Source: Scybalousia_A sp964639765
GTDB lineage: Bacteria; Bacteroidota; Bacteroidia; Bacteroidales; P3
Assembly: GCA_964639765.1 (NCBI GenBank)
Contig: CAZXEN010000042.1
Span: forward strand, 1 to 12,243
Direction: 5' to 3'
Length of the DNA stretch: 12,243 bases
Shown piece after piece: positions 1 through 8,160 of this stretch. How positions within the stretch are numbered: the first letter of the stretch is position 1; every line of letters begins with the position of its first letter. Made by a program: the position numbers and the translations under genes. Below the pieces are notes generated by a model, which had not been told where the DNA came from, searched no databases, and saw only the letters and a program-made list of their open reading frames with translations.

Positions 1-1279
1 TTGCCTGCATGGCTTCCTTGATAACATATTCGCCTCGCTTGTCCAACTTGAAAGGCTTCAACCATCCGCCCATTGCTTCAAAAGCTCCCGGCTCGCCCTC
101 CTTGGCAGGATAGAAATAGTTGGACATTTCTTTTTCTTCTATCTTTTTGCCAAGAAAGATTGTATCAAACTGAAACGGAGTAATAAAACATTCCAAAGTC
201 TGTTGTTTGGTGTCTTTGTCTTTTATCTTCTTGGTGGATATTGCCTTGTAGACCACTTCTCCGTTTGGTTTGTAGGTCTTGCCAAAGAATTTCAGTCCTG
301 CTGTCTGTTGCTGGGTCTCTATAGGAACATCTATCTGAATATTTGCCTCTATGCTCTCCTTGCTGGCACATGAAGAATAATCTGGCTTACGCTCTGGAGA
401 GACTACAATATAACCAGCATTAAGAATATATTGTTTCTTATGAGGAACAAGAAAATAGTTGGAAGTAAGCTGTTCAAAAGACATCACCTCCCTGTACTGT
501 ATAGGGCATTTGTAAGTTATAGTGTCTTTGGTATGATGAATGTAGTCCAATGTTCCCTTAGGTATTTTTACTATTGCATAGTTGGCTTGAAGGACGGTGT
601 CGGTTGCAGGCCAATCATAGTTATAATACTCTCCAAGACAGTCTTCAGGGTCATCTTCTATAATAATGTGCGCTTTGCCTGCAAGAGAAATATTGTTTTC
701 CACTCTCTCTTCCTGAGCAAGTGTGTAAAGATTTACCCATTTGAAATCAAAAGGCATCTTATACTTTATGTAATAAGGTACTTCGCCAACACAAAGCTGA
801 GTATAAGAACTTGGAGTACGCTTAATGATATATTCTGTTTCTTCACGGGAAGAAAAATACTTAAATATCATAACAGCCCTATCCCTTGCCAAAGAAGAAG
901 TCTCCTCTGTTATGGCTTCTCCATCGTCATATCCAATGATGGTCATCTTGTAGAAACGGTTGTTGCTGTTGGAGAAAGTCATCATATATAGACTGTCCAA
1001 AGCGTTCAAGCCCCCCTTGGTGTAGTAGGCATTGCCTTTATCAAAACTAATGTAAGCCTCCACTCTTTCAGGATATGGATTTTCTTCTGAAGCCTGTCTC
1101 TTGTCTCCTCTTTTTTTCTTTGCAGGCTGAGGAGAAAGAATAACATTGTTGTTGTCTATATAGGTAGGCACCAAAACAAGCTCTTCTGTTTTTTCTTTTC
1201 TGGTTGTCTTATTGTTGTTTTGAGCCACAAGACCAACAACACCCAACAACATTATCGCAAAAATATATACTCTTTTCAT
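1..1279 (-). CDS. Exported OmpA-like domain protein (3' end outside window)
   Basis: An open frame of 426 codons runs from ATG at 1279 to the left edge without a stop, so the C-terminus is missing. Residues 1-20 form a signal peptide (basic start, hydrophobic core IFAIMLLGVVGLVA, likely cut near AQ). Residues about 75-145 resemble an OmpA C-terminal-like fold: YISFDKGNAYY, then an LDSL helix, IIGYDDGEA and the helix SSLARDRAVMIFKYF, which matches the family pattern of a GxxD loop followed by LSxxRA. The rest (about 150-426) is not recognised. It starts 4 bases after the moxR stop, so it belongs to the guaB operon. The likely location is periplasm or outer membrane. The OmpA-like call is based on pattern only. 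Known OmpA-like domains bind peptidoglycan, but here the domain is followed by a long extra region, so the role is unknown. Confidence 0.8.
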   Translation of the reverse strand, partial: MKRVYIFAIMLLGVVGLVAQNNNKTTRKEKTEELVLVPTYIDNNNVILSPQPAKKKRGDKRQASEENPYPERVEAYISFDKGNAYYTKGGLNALDSLYMMTFSNSNNRFYKMTIIGYDDGEAITEETSSLARDRAVMIFKYFSSREETEYIIKRTPSSYTQLCVGEVPYYIKYKMPFDFKWVNLYTLAQEERVENNISLAGKAHIIIEDDPEDCLGEYYNYDWPATDTVLQANYAIVKIPKGTLDYIHHTKDTITYKCPIQYREVMSFEQLTSNYFLVPHKKQYILNAGYIVVSPERKPDYSSCASKESIEANIQIDVPIETQQQTAGLKFFGKTYKPNGEVVYKAISTKKIKDKDTKQQTLECFITPFQFDTIFLGKKIEEKEMSNYFYPAKEGEPGAFEAMGGWLKPFKLDKRGEYVIKEAMQA

Positions 1280-1283
1280 GACT

Positions 1284-2246
1284 TTATTTTATTTCTTCTA
1301 TTATCATATTTATTATATCCTCTGTTGAAAGACCTTCTGCCTGTGCAGAGTAGTTGAGAACTATTCTGTGACGAAGAACCGCAACAGCAACATCTTTTAC
1401 ATCTTCTATATCAGGAGAGTATTTCCCTTTTAGGGCTGCTGAGCATTTGGCTCCCATAACAAGATATTGAGAAGCTCGCGGGCCTGCTCCCCAAGAAAGA
1501 TAGCGGTTTGCCAAAGAATGTTCATCCTTGGTCAGACGGGTTTTCTCCGACAAAGACACTACATATCTATATATATTGTCATTAACGGGAATGCGTTGTA
1601 TTATCTGTTGCAGGGTTGTTATATCTTCAGCAGAAAGCACAGAAGAAACCTCAGCTGTAAGACCTGTTGTAGTGTTTTTCAATATGTCTATCTCCTCTTC
1701 AAAAGAAGGATAATCCAACCACAGCATAAACATAAACCTGTCTAACTGGGCTTCAGGCAAAGGATAAGTTCCTTCCTGTTCTATGGGATTTTGAGTGGCT
1801 AATACAAAGAAAGGCTCTGGCAAAGAATAGGTCTTGCCTGAGACAGTAACAGCATGCTCCTGCATAGCTTCCAAAAGAGCAGACTGAGTTTTGGGAGAAG
1901 TACGGTTGATTTCGTCCGCAAGCACAATGTTTGAGAAAATAGGCCCTTTGATAAAACGGAACTCCCTGTTTGCATCCAAAATCTCACTGCCTGTTATATC
2001 CGAAGGCATAAGGTCTGGAGTAAACTGTATTCTGTTGTAGGAAAGTCCCAAAACTTTTGAAATAGTATTGACCAAAAGAGTCTTTGCCAAACCAGGCACA
2101 CCCACCAAAAGACAATGACCGGAAGAAAACATAGAAATAAGAACTTTGTTGATGATGTCTTCCTGTCCTATGATAACCTTGCCTATCTCTTGTTTGAGAG
2201 TGTTGCAGCGTTCTATTAATATGTTGAGTTGTTCTACTTCCGTCAT
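1284..2246 (-). CDS. MoxR-family AAA+ ATPase
   Basis: A 320-residue cytoplasmic AAA+ ATPase, the usual length for MoxR. Visible motifs are Walker A GVPGLAKT (residues 49-56), Walker B VLADE (108-112) followed by the family signature INRTSPKTQSALLEAMQE, sensor 1 ATQNP (150-154), LDRF (168-171) and the C-terminal lid with WGAGPRASQ. MoxR proteins act as chaperone-like ATPases, often with DUF58 or von Willebrand-A partners encoded next to them. Here the next gene is instead an OmpA-like exported protein 4 bases downstream, and the SurA-like gene ends 7 bases upstream. No DUF58 or VWA gene is visible, although one could lie beyond the left edge. The family is certain; the substrate is not. Confidence 0.95.
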   Translation of the reverse strand: MTEVEQLNILIERCNTLKQEIGKVIIGQEDIINKVLISMFSSGHCLLVGVPGLAKTLLVNTISKVLGLSYNRIQFTPDLMPSDITGSEILDANREFRFIKGPIFSNIVLADEINRTSPKTQSALLEAMQEHAVTVSGKTYSLPEPFFVLATQNPIEQEGTYPLPEAQLDRFMFMLWLDYPSFEEEIDILKNTTTGLTAEVSSVLSAEDITTLQQIIQRIPVNDNIYRYVVSLSEKTRLTKDEHSLANRYLSWGAGPRASQYLVMGAKCSAALKGKYSPDIEDVKDVAVAVLRHRIVLNYSAQAEGLSTEDIINMIIEEIK

Positions 2247-2253
2247 CTGAAGA

Positions 2254-3612
2254 TTATCTGTTTTTGTTTACACTGTTCAGCCAATTGATGGAAAAACTAC
2301 AGTCAGCGTATTTTTCATCTATGTGTATATATGTCTTGGCAATAAGATTCTCTGCCCATTTTCTTATTATGTTGAGTTTTTTCTCAGACAAGGCTATCTG
2401 CTGCACACGGTCAAAATCGTTCTCAAGATTGACAGTGTGTCTCTCCACCTTGCGTTTCACTTTTATAAGACGATAGGCATAAGACAATTCTGATTTAAAT
2501 TCTACAGGAGAGGTAATATCTCCTTGTTTCATGGAATTGAAATCCACCTTATCCACATTGTCTATGGTTTCGTTGAGAGCATCTTTCAAAAGACGTGAAG
2601 AGGAATTGTTCTTATTCACTATGATTCCTCCGTTTATCTTGCTGTCATCATCGGAATACTTTACTATCGCATCTTCAAAAGAAATCTTACCCTCGTCTAT
2701 CAATGATTTTATGCTGTCAAGATATTGCTTTGCATTGTAAAGCGAAAGAGCCGAAACCTTTGGCTGCAAAAGTATATGCCTGCAATTGATTTGGTCGCCC
2801 CTGCGCTCTATCATCTGAACAATATGAAAACCAAATTTGGTCTCAAAAACAGGAGAAATCTCTCCGGGCTGAAGAGAAAAAGCTATGCTTTCAAACTCTC
2901 CCACCATGGTGCCGCGTGTAAAAAAACCAAGCTCTCCCCCTTTGCGGGCTGAAGCTTCATCATCGGAATAAAGAGTGGCAATGGTGGAAAACTTGTCGCC
3001 TTTGAGTATTCTGTCCCTATAGGAATTGAGTTTTTGTTTTACACTTTCTTTTTCCTCCTGTGAAACAACAGGAATCTTTACTATCTGTGTAAGCTCGTAT
3101 TCTTCTTCTATGGTAGGCAAAGAATCCTTGGGAATACTCTTATAGAAGTCTGCAACCTCCTGAGGTGTTATCTTCACCTCTCCAGTAAGTTTGCTCTGCT
3201 CTTGCTGGATAAGCATATTCTCCTTTATCACTTCTCTGTATTGGGAACGTATCTCGGACAAGGATTTTTGCATCTGTCGTTCCATTTTTTCCTGAGAACC
3301 ATAAATCTGAATCATATACCTGATACGTGAATCCATTTCTTGGTCTATATCGTTGTCGCTTACTTCCAAAGAATCTATATCCGCCTGATGCAAAAACAAT
3401 TTGTTCAAAAGCATATTATCCAAAATATCACAACGAGTCTGGGAAGCATTGTTTGCATTGGTACGGCTCTGAATGTAACCTGTCTCCAATTCAGAATGCT
3501 TTATCATGTTTTGTCCTACTATTGCTATAACCTCATCTACCAATGTCTGGGAAAAAGCAACAGAGGACAAACACAACAAAAACAGTATTGATATTATTCG
3601 TGTAATCTTCAT
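2254..3612 (-). CDS. SurA-like periplasmic peptidyl-prolyl isomerase with two parvulin domains
   Basis: A 452-residue exported parvulin-type PPIase. Residues 1-21 are a signal peptide ending AFS before Q. Residues 24-150 form a helical SurA-N-like chaperone region beginning VDEVIAIVGQNMIKHSELE. The first parvulin domain spans about 173-270, with the signature GGELGFFTRGTM and the closing strand GFHIVQMIERR. The second, more diverged, spans about 276-386 (NCRHILLQPK to YRLIKVKRK). SurA-type proteins escort unfolded outer-membrane proteins through the periplasm. The start codon directly abuts the stop of the upstream parvulin gene (no gap), and moxR follows 7 bases later. The architecture matches SurA, but orthology to E. 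coli surA is not shown, so no symbol is given. Confidence 0.92.
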   Translation of the reverse strand: MKITRIISILFLLCLSSVAFSQTLVDEVIAIVGQNMIKHSELETGYIQSRTNANNASQTRCDILDNMLLNKLFLHQADIDSLEVSDNDIDQEMDSRIRYMIQIYGSQEKMERQMQKSLSEIRSQYREVIKENMLIQQEQSKLTGEVKITPQEVADFYKSIPKDSLPTIEEEYELTQIVKIPVVSQEEKESVKQKLNSYRDRILKGDKFSTIATLYSDDEASARKGGELGFFTRGTMVGEFESIAFSLQPGEISPVFETKFGFHIVQMIERRGDQINCRHILLQPKVSALSLYNAKQYLDSIKSLIDEGKISFEDAIVKYSDDDSKINGGIIVNKNNSSSRLLKDALNETIDNVDKVDFNSMKQGDITSPVEFKSELSYAYRLIKVKRKVERHTVNLENDFDRVQQIALSEKKLNIIRKWAENLIAKTYIHIDEKYADCSFSINWLNSVNKNR

Positions 3613-5637
3613 TTATTTTATGGAATTAAAAACATCATAATTTACGGTGTAACTGTATCTTCTTCTAAGAGATTCTATCCATTCTTTTTCCAAGACTTCC
3701 TGATATTGGGAAGTTACTACTCCTTTACACTCTTCCAAGGTCTTTGTCTGTGGTTCAACAAAGCGTTTCAAAACAAAGACATTGTTCTTGTTTGTCATAA
3801 GAGTAGTATCAGAAAGGATAACATTTTCCTGTTTAAGGTCTTTGGACAAGGAAGTATTCCAGATAAGCTTGTCTATGTTTTTGTTCATTCCTTTTTCGTA
3901 TCTGCCCCAAGTGTAGGTAAAATATTTGTCAGGCTTTTCTGTTATGGAAAAATTCTTCAGCAGATACTCTCTTGTCTGGTCGTTGGTTTTATTTTTCTTG
4001 TTGTATTTTGTGATGATTTTTGTTGCTTTCTTCAGGTCTATGCTTTTGTCTATATTCCATATGGTAACATCTGCCCTGTCCTGCCAATTGTATTCTGCTT
4101 TGTGTTTTTCATAGAAATTGCTTAAACCTACAGAATCCACAAGACTCTTGTTCCATACCTCCTTGTCTGTAATAGAAAAAATAAGTATTCCTTCCCTGAA
4201 AGCGTCCATTGTTTCTTTCAGTTCAGGATAACGGTCTTCAAGCTTGCTGTCAGCATATTCCAATACTTTTCTGTCTTCAACAGCAGTGAACATCTTTTCC
4301 AAGAACAAAGGGATATACTCTGGTGTCTGTTTCCGCTGGGTAGTATATATCTCTTCAAGGAAATCCATCTGAGTAAAAGAAGTATCGCCTACTGTAAACA
4401 ATACCTTGTCTCCGACAAAGTTTTCAGGTATCTGCCAATTGCCTGAGAAAATACTGTCGGTAACCAAAGAATTAAGTTCTGAAAGATTTTTCTTGTATTC
4501 CTTGAAATTGTAATAAGTCTTGCTTTTTTCAATAAAACTCTCTATGGTTTTGTAAGACCTTATATCACGGCTTATTCTTTGGGTAATCTGTGCTTTTCTT
4601 TCTTCCAAAGGCTGGTGTGCATGGATGTTCATAAGTTTGAAAAAATGCCAGCCATAACGTGTCTTGAATATAGGAGAAAGCTGGTCTTCTTTCATATCCT
4701 TTATACGCTCTATGTATTCTGCAGGAAGAGTATTTGGCTTTTGTTTCATAAGCCAGCCGTGGTTCTGTGCAGAATAGGAATCGTCTGAATAAACTCTTGC
4801 GACAGAGTCTATCTTCCATTCCTCCACGTGGGAATAGGCTTCTTGTATAAGTTGTTTTGCTTCCTCTTCGGTATGTTTCTGTGTATTAATCCATACATGC
4901 TTGATATTACAAGTGAAGAACGGAGCAGGTATTCTGTCTGTAAGCTTTATAATATGGTAGCCAAAGTTTGTCTTTACTGGCATTGAAATCTCTCCTTTTT
5001 TCAAAGAATAGCAAGCACTCTCAAAAGGATAAACCATAGTCATGGAGGTAAAATAACCCAAATCTCCTTCATTGCCTTTTACTGCCGCTTGCTCTTCTGT
5101 TGCCTCTTTGCCTTTGGCCGAAGGATCATCCGAAAATTCTACTGCCAACTTGGAAAAATCCTCTCCTTTCAAAGCACGCTCCCTGATGTTCAAAGCTTTT
5201 TTGTATGCTTCCAAAGTATCTGAAGGCGTTGCATTGGCCGGCACACTTATAAGTATATGTGAAGCCCTGAGAAATTCTTTCTCCCTCTCGTATGCTTCAT
5301 TGATAAGGGAATCTGTTATGGAAACATCATTGATATACGGCTGTATCATCTGTTTCCTATAACTATCAACCTCGTCCAAATATGTCTTTGTTGTATCAAA
5401 ACCCTCCTGCTTTGCCTGCAAAAGTTTAAGTTTATAGTTGATGTATAAATCCAAGTAATTGTTCAGTTCTTCTTTGTCTATGGTAGAAGAAACAACATTG
5501 TTTCTGTTATACATCTTCAGAAATTCAGACTTGGAGATTTTTTCTCCCTGAATCTCCAAAACAACATCATTGTCGCTTTGTGCATTAAGCACAAAGAAAG
5601 ACAATATAAACGTAAGTGCCAATAAAATATTTTTCAT
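3613..5637 (-). CDS. Large periplasmic parvulin-type peptidyl-prolyl isomerase (two parvulin domains plus long C-terminal region)
   Basis: A 674-residue exported protein. Residues 1-19 are a signal peptide (hydrophobic LLALTFILSFFVL, cut near LNA before Q). Residues 25-120 form a SurA/PpiD-like N-terminal helical region. Parvulin domain 1 spans about 123-235, opening RASHILISV, with GDLGYFTSMTMVYPFE and closing GYHIIKLTDR. Domain 2 spans about 243-340 (CNIKHVWIN to GWHFFKLMNIH). Residues 340-674 are rich in helix and charge, match no domain I recognise, and may be a diverged chaperone module. The ATG overlaps the guaB stop as ATGA, which implies translational coupling, and the next parvulin gene begins immediately after its stop. 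Unlike E. coli PpiD it appears to be a cleaved secreted protein, not an inner-membrane-anchored one. Confidence 0.9.
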   Translation of the reverse strand: MKNILLALTFILSFFVLNAQSDNDVVLEIQGEKISKSEFLKMYNRNNVVSSTIDKEELNNYLDLYINYKLKLLQAKQEGFDTTKTYLDEVDSYRKQMIQPYINDVSITDSLINEAYEREKEFLRASHILISVPANATPSDTLEAYKKALNIRERALKGEDFSKLAVEFSDDPSAKGKEATEEQAAVKGNEGDLGYFTSMTMVYPFESACYSLKKGEISMPVKTNFGYHIIKLTDRIPAPFFTCNIKHVWINTQKHTEEEAKQLIQEAYSHVEEWKIDSVARVYSDDSYSAQNHGWLMKQKPNTLPAEYIERIKDMKEDQLSPIFKTRYGWHFFKLMNIHAHQPLEERKAQITQRISRDIRSYKTIESFIEKSKTYYNFKEYKKNLSELNSLVTDSIFSGNWQIPENFVGDKVLFTVGDTSFTQMDFLEEIYTTQRKQTPEYIPLFLEKMFTAVEDRKVLEYADSKLEDRYPELKETMDAFREGILIFSITDKEVWNKSLVDSVGLSNFYEKHKAEYNWQDRADVTIWNIDKSIDLKKATKIITKYNKKNKTNDQTREYLLKNFSITEKPDKYFTYTWGRYEKGMNKNIDKLIWNTSLSKDLKQENVILSDTTLMTNKNNVFVLKRFVEPQTKTLEECKGVVTSQYQEVLEKEWIESLRRRYSYTVNYDVFNSIK

Positions 5638-7100
5638 CGTGAGTAATTAGGTGCTTCTTTGGTTATTGTTATATCGTGAGGGTGTCCCTCTATGAATCCC
5701 GCATTTGTTATTTTTATGAACTTGGACTGTTGCAACATTTCCAGATTTTTTGAACCTGTGTAACCCATACCTGCTTTCAAACCTCCAACAAGCTGATAGA
5801 TTACTTCTGTTACACTGCCTTTGTATGGTACTCGTCCAACAATGCCCTCTGGAACAAGTTTTTTAAGGTCTTTTTCATCTGATTGGAAATAACGGTCTTT
5901 GCTGCCGTTCTGCATAGCATCCAAAGAACCCATTCCTCTATATGCCTTGTATTTTCTTCCTTCCAAGATGATAGTATCACCAGGACTTTCTTCTGTGCCT
6001 GCCAACAAAGAACCGGCCATAATTGTTGAAGCACCTGCTGCAAGCGCCTTAACTATATCTCCGGAATATCTTATACCTCCATCGGCAATAACAGGGACGT
6101 TTTTATCTTTTAAAGCTTCACAAACTCTAAGGACTGCTGTCAATTGAGGCATTCCTATCCCAGCAACAACTCTTGTTGTACATATACTTCCTGGTCCTAT
6201 GCCGACTTTTATTGCATCTGCTCCTGCTTCTGCAAGCATGGTAGCTGCTTCTGGAGTTGCAATATTGCCAACAACAACATCAACATCCTTGTATTTTTGT
6301 TTTATTGTCTTTAATGCTGCAACAACATTCTTTGAATGACCATGAGCAGTATCAACCACAATAGCATCAACTCCAGCAGATATTACAGCCTCTATTCTGT
6401 CATACATATCATTGGTAATACCTATTCCTGCCGCAACTCTAAGCCTTCCCATACTGTCTTTGCAGGCCATAGGTCTTTGTTTTACCTTTATTATATCTCT
6501 GTATGTAATCAGTCCTATAAGGTGTCCTTCATTATCTACTACAGGAAGCTTTTCTATTCTATGCTGTTGCAATATCTCTGCAGCCTGTGCAAAAGTTGTT
6601 CCTTGGTTGGTGCTGATAATATCCTTTGTCATTATCTCTTTCAAAGGACGACGGATATCTTTTTCAAATCTAAGGTCTCTATTGGTAACTATACCTATAA
6701 GTTTCTTCTGTTCATCTACAATAGGAATACCTCCGATAGAAAACTCTCTCATCATTTTTAGAGCGTCTTCCACAACGGCATCTTGATGCAAAGTAATAGG
6801 ATTGGTAATCATTCCATTCTCACTTCGCTTTACTTTAAGAACCTCTTCTGCCTGATTTTCTATAGACATGTTTTTATGAAGTACTCCTATACCTCCTTCT
6901 TGTGCCATAGCAATAGCCATAGGTGCTTCTGTAACAGTATCCATAGCTGCTGCCACAATAGGAATATTTACATTTATATTTCTTGAAAAACGGCTTTGAA
7001 CCGTAACATCTTTAGGGATAATTTCAGAATATGATGGTACCAAAAGCACATCGTCATAAGTTAGCCCTTCTCCAATAATCTTGTCGGTATATGAAAACAT
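5634..7100 (-). CDS. guaB: Inosine-5'-monophosphate dehydrogenase
   Basis: A 488-residue cytoplasmic enzyme that oxidises IMP to XMP with NAD+, the committed step of guanine nucleotide synthesis. Length and layout are standard. The barrel begins GLTYDDVLLVPSYSE (12-26) and AAMDTVTE. A tandem CBS pair occupies about 95-205. The catalytic loop GPGSICTTR carries Cys307, followed by IADGGIRYSGD, the flap EGIVGRVPYKG (with Arg422) and the C-terminal barrel strand GMGYTGSKNLEM. A consensus Bacteroidota promoter lies 25-55 bases upstream, making this the first gene of the operon. Its stop shares four bases with the next start. Pairing a purine gene with periplasmic chaperones is probably an inherited gene order, not a shared pathway. 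Confidence 0.98.
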   Translation of the reverse strand: MFSYTDKIIGEGLTYDDVLLVPSYSEIIPKDVTVQSRFSRNINVNIPIVAAAMDTVTEAPMAIAMAQEGGIGVLHKNMSIENQAEEVLKVKRSENGMITNPITLHQDAVVEDALKMMREFSIGGIPIVDEQKKLIGIVTNRDLRFEKDIRRPLKEIMTKDIISTNQGTTFAQAAEILQQHRIEKLPVVDNEGHLIGLITYRDIIKVKQRPMACKDSMGRLRVAAGIGITNDMYDRIEAVISAGVDAIVVDTAHGHSKNVVAALKTIKQKYKDVDVVVGNIATPEAATMLAEAGADAIKVGIGPGSICTTRVVAGIGMPQLTAVLRVCEALKDKNVPVIADGGIRYSGDIVKALAAGASTIMAGSLLAGTEESPGDTIILEGRKYKAYRGMGSLDAMQNGSKDRYFQSDEKDLKKLVPEGIVGRVPYKGSVTEVIYQLVGGLKAGMGYTGSKNLEMLQQSKFIKITNAGFIEGHPHDITITKEAPNYSR

Positions 7101-7124
7101 TTCTTATAAGTATATATTTTCGTG

Positions 7125-7155
7125 CAAATTTACATCTTTTTGATAAACTAACAAA
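7125..7155 (-). promoter_or_regulatory. guaB operon promoter (Bacteroidota type)
   Basis: Read on the minus strand, TTTG (7152-7155) is followed by a 19-base spacer and TAAATTTG (7125-7132). This is a full match to the known Bacteroidota -33/-7 pattern TTTG...TAnnTTTG. The predicted start of transcription, near 7118, leaves a leader of under 20 bases before the guaB ATG at 7100. Confidence 0.75.
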
Positions 7156-7212
7156 ATTTTTATTCAATATTAGTCAAACGCCAAAGGAGTTTTAAACCTC
7201 GTAAAACAAAAT

Positions 7213-8052
7213 CTATTGTTTTTGCAGGACTACCAAAGCCCATTCATCTTTATACAAGATTTGCTTTTCTTTGTATCCCAAGAACAAAACATTATCCAAC
7301 AGTTCTTTTACATCTTCTCTGTAGAAACCGCTTAGGACAAGCATCCCTTTATTATATATATAAGGAGTATATGCAGGAATATTTTCTTTGAGGATATTGA
7401 GGTTGATGTTGGCAATGAAAATATCAAACATCTTATCTTTGCTGATTGCTTCTGCTCCTCCTTGCTTTATATTCAGTGATACATTGTTTGCAAGTGCGTT
7501 TTCTCCGGTATTTTCTTTAGCCCATGAATCTATATCCACAGACTCCACATATCTTGCACCCATTTTCTTTGACAGTATCCCCAAAACACCTGTTCCACAC
7601 CCCATATCCATAACAGATTTATCTTTCATATCCAAAGAAAGAAGATATTCTATTATCATATATGTGGTAGGGTGTGTGGCTGTACCAAAACTTTGCTTTG
7701 GATTTATGATTATATCATACAAAGTATCTTGTTTTTCTTGTGTGGATTTGCGTATTAAACAAAGATTTCCAATTCTTACACTCGGGGAAGTCTGCTCCCA
7801 GACAAAATTCCAATTCTGGTCTGGAATAAAATCAATATTGTATTTTACATCTTCTTTGTTGTCCAATGCAGATTCAAAAGTTATTCTTTCAAGACTGTCT
7901 TTTTGAAAATCATCTTCGGGTGCATAGGCTTCAAAACCTCCTAAAGTGTCAACAAAACTGTCAAAACCAGCTTCCAGCAAAGAATCCTTGAATAAATCCA
8001 CTTTCCATTCGGTTTCATTATTTAAAGAAAAAGTTACCTTAATATAGTTCAT
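7213..8052 (-). CDS. prmA: Ribosomal protein L11 methyltransferase
   Basis: A 279-residue SAM-dependent methyltransferase that methylates ribosomal protein L11 in the cytoplasm. The substrate-binding N-terminal domain spans about 1-105. It is followed by the family motif PKQSFGTATHPTT (118-130), SAM motif I VMDMGCGTGVLGI (147-159), acidic VDID (172-175) and FDIFIANINLNIL (209-221). The frame is open 16 codons further upstream (to 8100), but that stretch overlaps the terminator-like hairpin and does not resemble PrmA, whereas MNYIKVTFS at 8052 is a typical family start. One oddity is FGTAT where E. coli PrmA has FGTGT, a small change in the SAM-binding loop. No clear consensus promoter lies directly upstream, so expression may depend on leakage through the upstream terminator. 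Confidence 0.93.
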   Translation of the reverse strand: MNYIKVTFSLNNETEWKVDLFKDSLLEAGFDSFVDTLGGFEAYAPEDDFQKDSLERITFESALDNKEDVKYNIDFIPDQNWNFVWEQTSPSVRIGNLCLIRKSTQEKQDTLYDIIINPKQSFGTATHPTTYMIIEYLLSLDMKDKSVMDMGCGTGVLGILSKKMGARYVESVDIDSWAKENTGENALANNVSLNIKQGGAEAISKDKMFDIFIANINLNILKENIPAYTPYIYNKGMLVLSGFYREDVKELLDNVLFLGYKEKQILYKDEWALVVLQKQ

Positions 8053-8085
8053 TGCCTGTTTTCTTTTTATTTGAGCGATAAATAA

Positions 8086-8141
8086 AAAAACTAAGGTCAA
8101 ATAATTGTCATCTACCCAGAATAAATTTGACCTTAGTTTTT
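8086..8141 (-). terminator. 17-bp perfect inverted repeat after tpiA, probable terminator
   Basis: The arms AAAAACTAAGGTCAAAT (8086-8102) and its exact reverse complement (8125-8141) are separated by 22 bases. On the minus strand the stem ends in a run of seven T (8084-8090), giving an intrinsic terminator for tpiA 20 bases after its stop. A T run also follows on the plus strand, so it could work both ways. It lies only 33 bases before the prmA start. Confidence 0.75.
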
Positions 8142-8160
8142 CTTGTATATATATTAGTTA

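Noticed and set aside
431..991. Plus-strand open frame of 186 codons
   Set aside because: It lies fully inside the exported OmpA-like gene on the other strand, has no recognisable domain, and is rich in F/Y/I/C as expected from a mirror frame.
3706..4125. Plus-strand 139-codon frame and similar frames over the parvulin genes
   Set aside because: Antisense shadows of well-supported minus-strand coding sequence.
7160..7212. Possible terminator hairpin between prmA and guaB (GAGGTTTAAAACTCC region)
   Set aside because: Pairing is short and imperfect and no clean T run follows in the right direction.
8053..8100. Longer prmA start giving 16 extra residues
   Set aside because: The extension overlaps the hairpin stem and looks like translated terminator and leader sequence; the internal MNYIKVTF start fits the family length.
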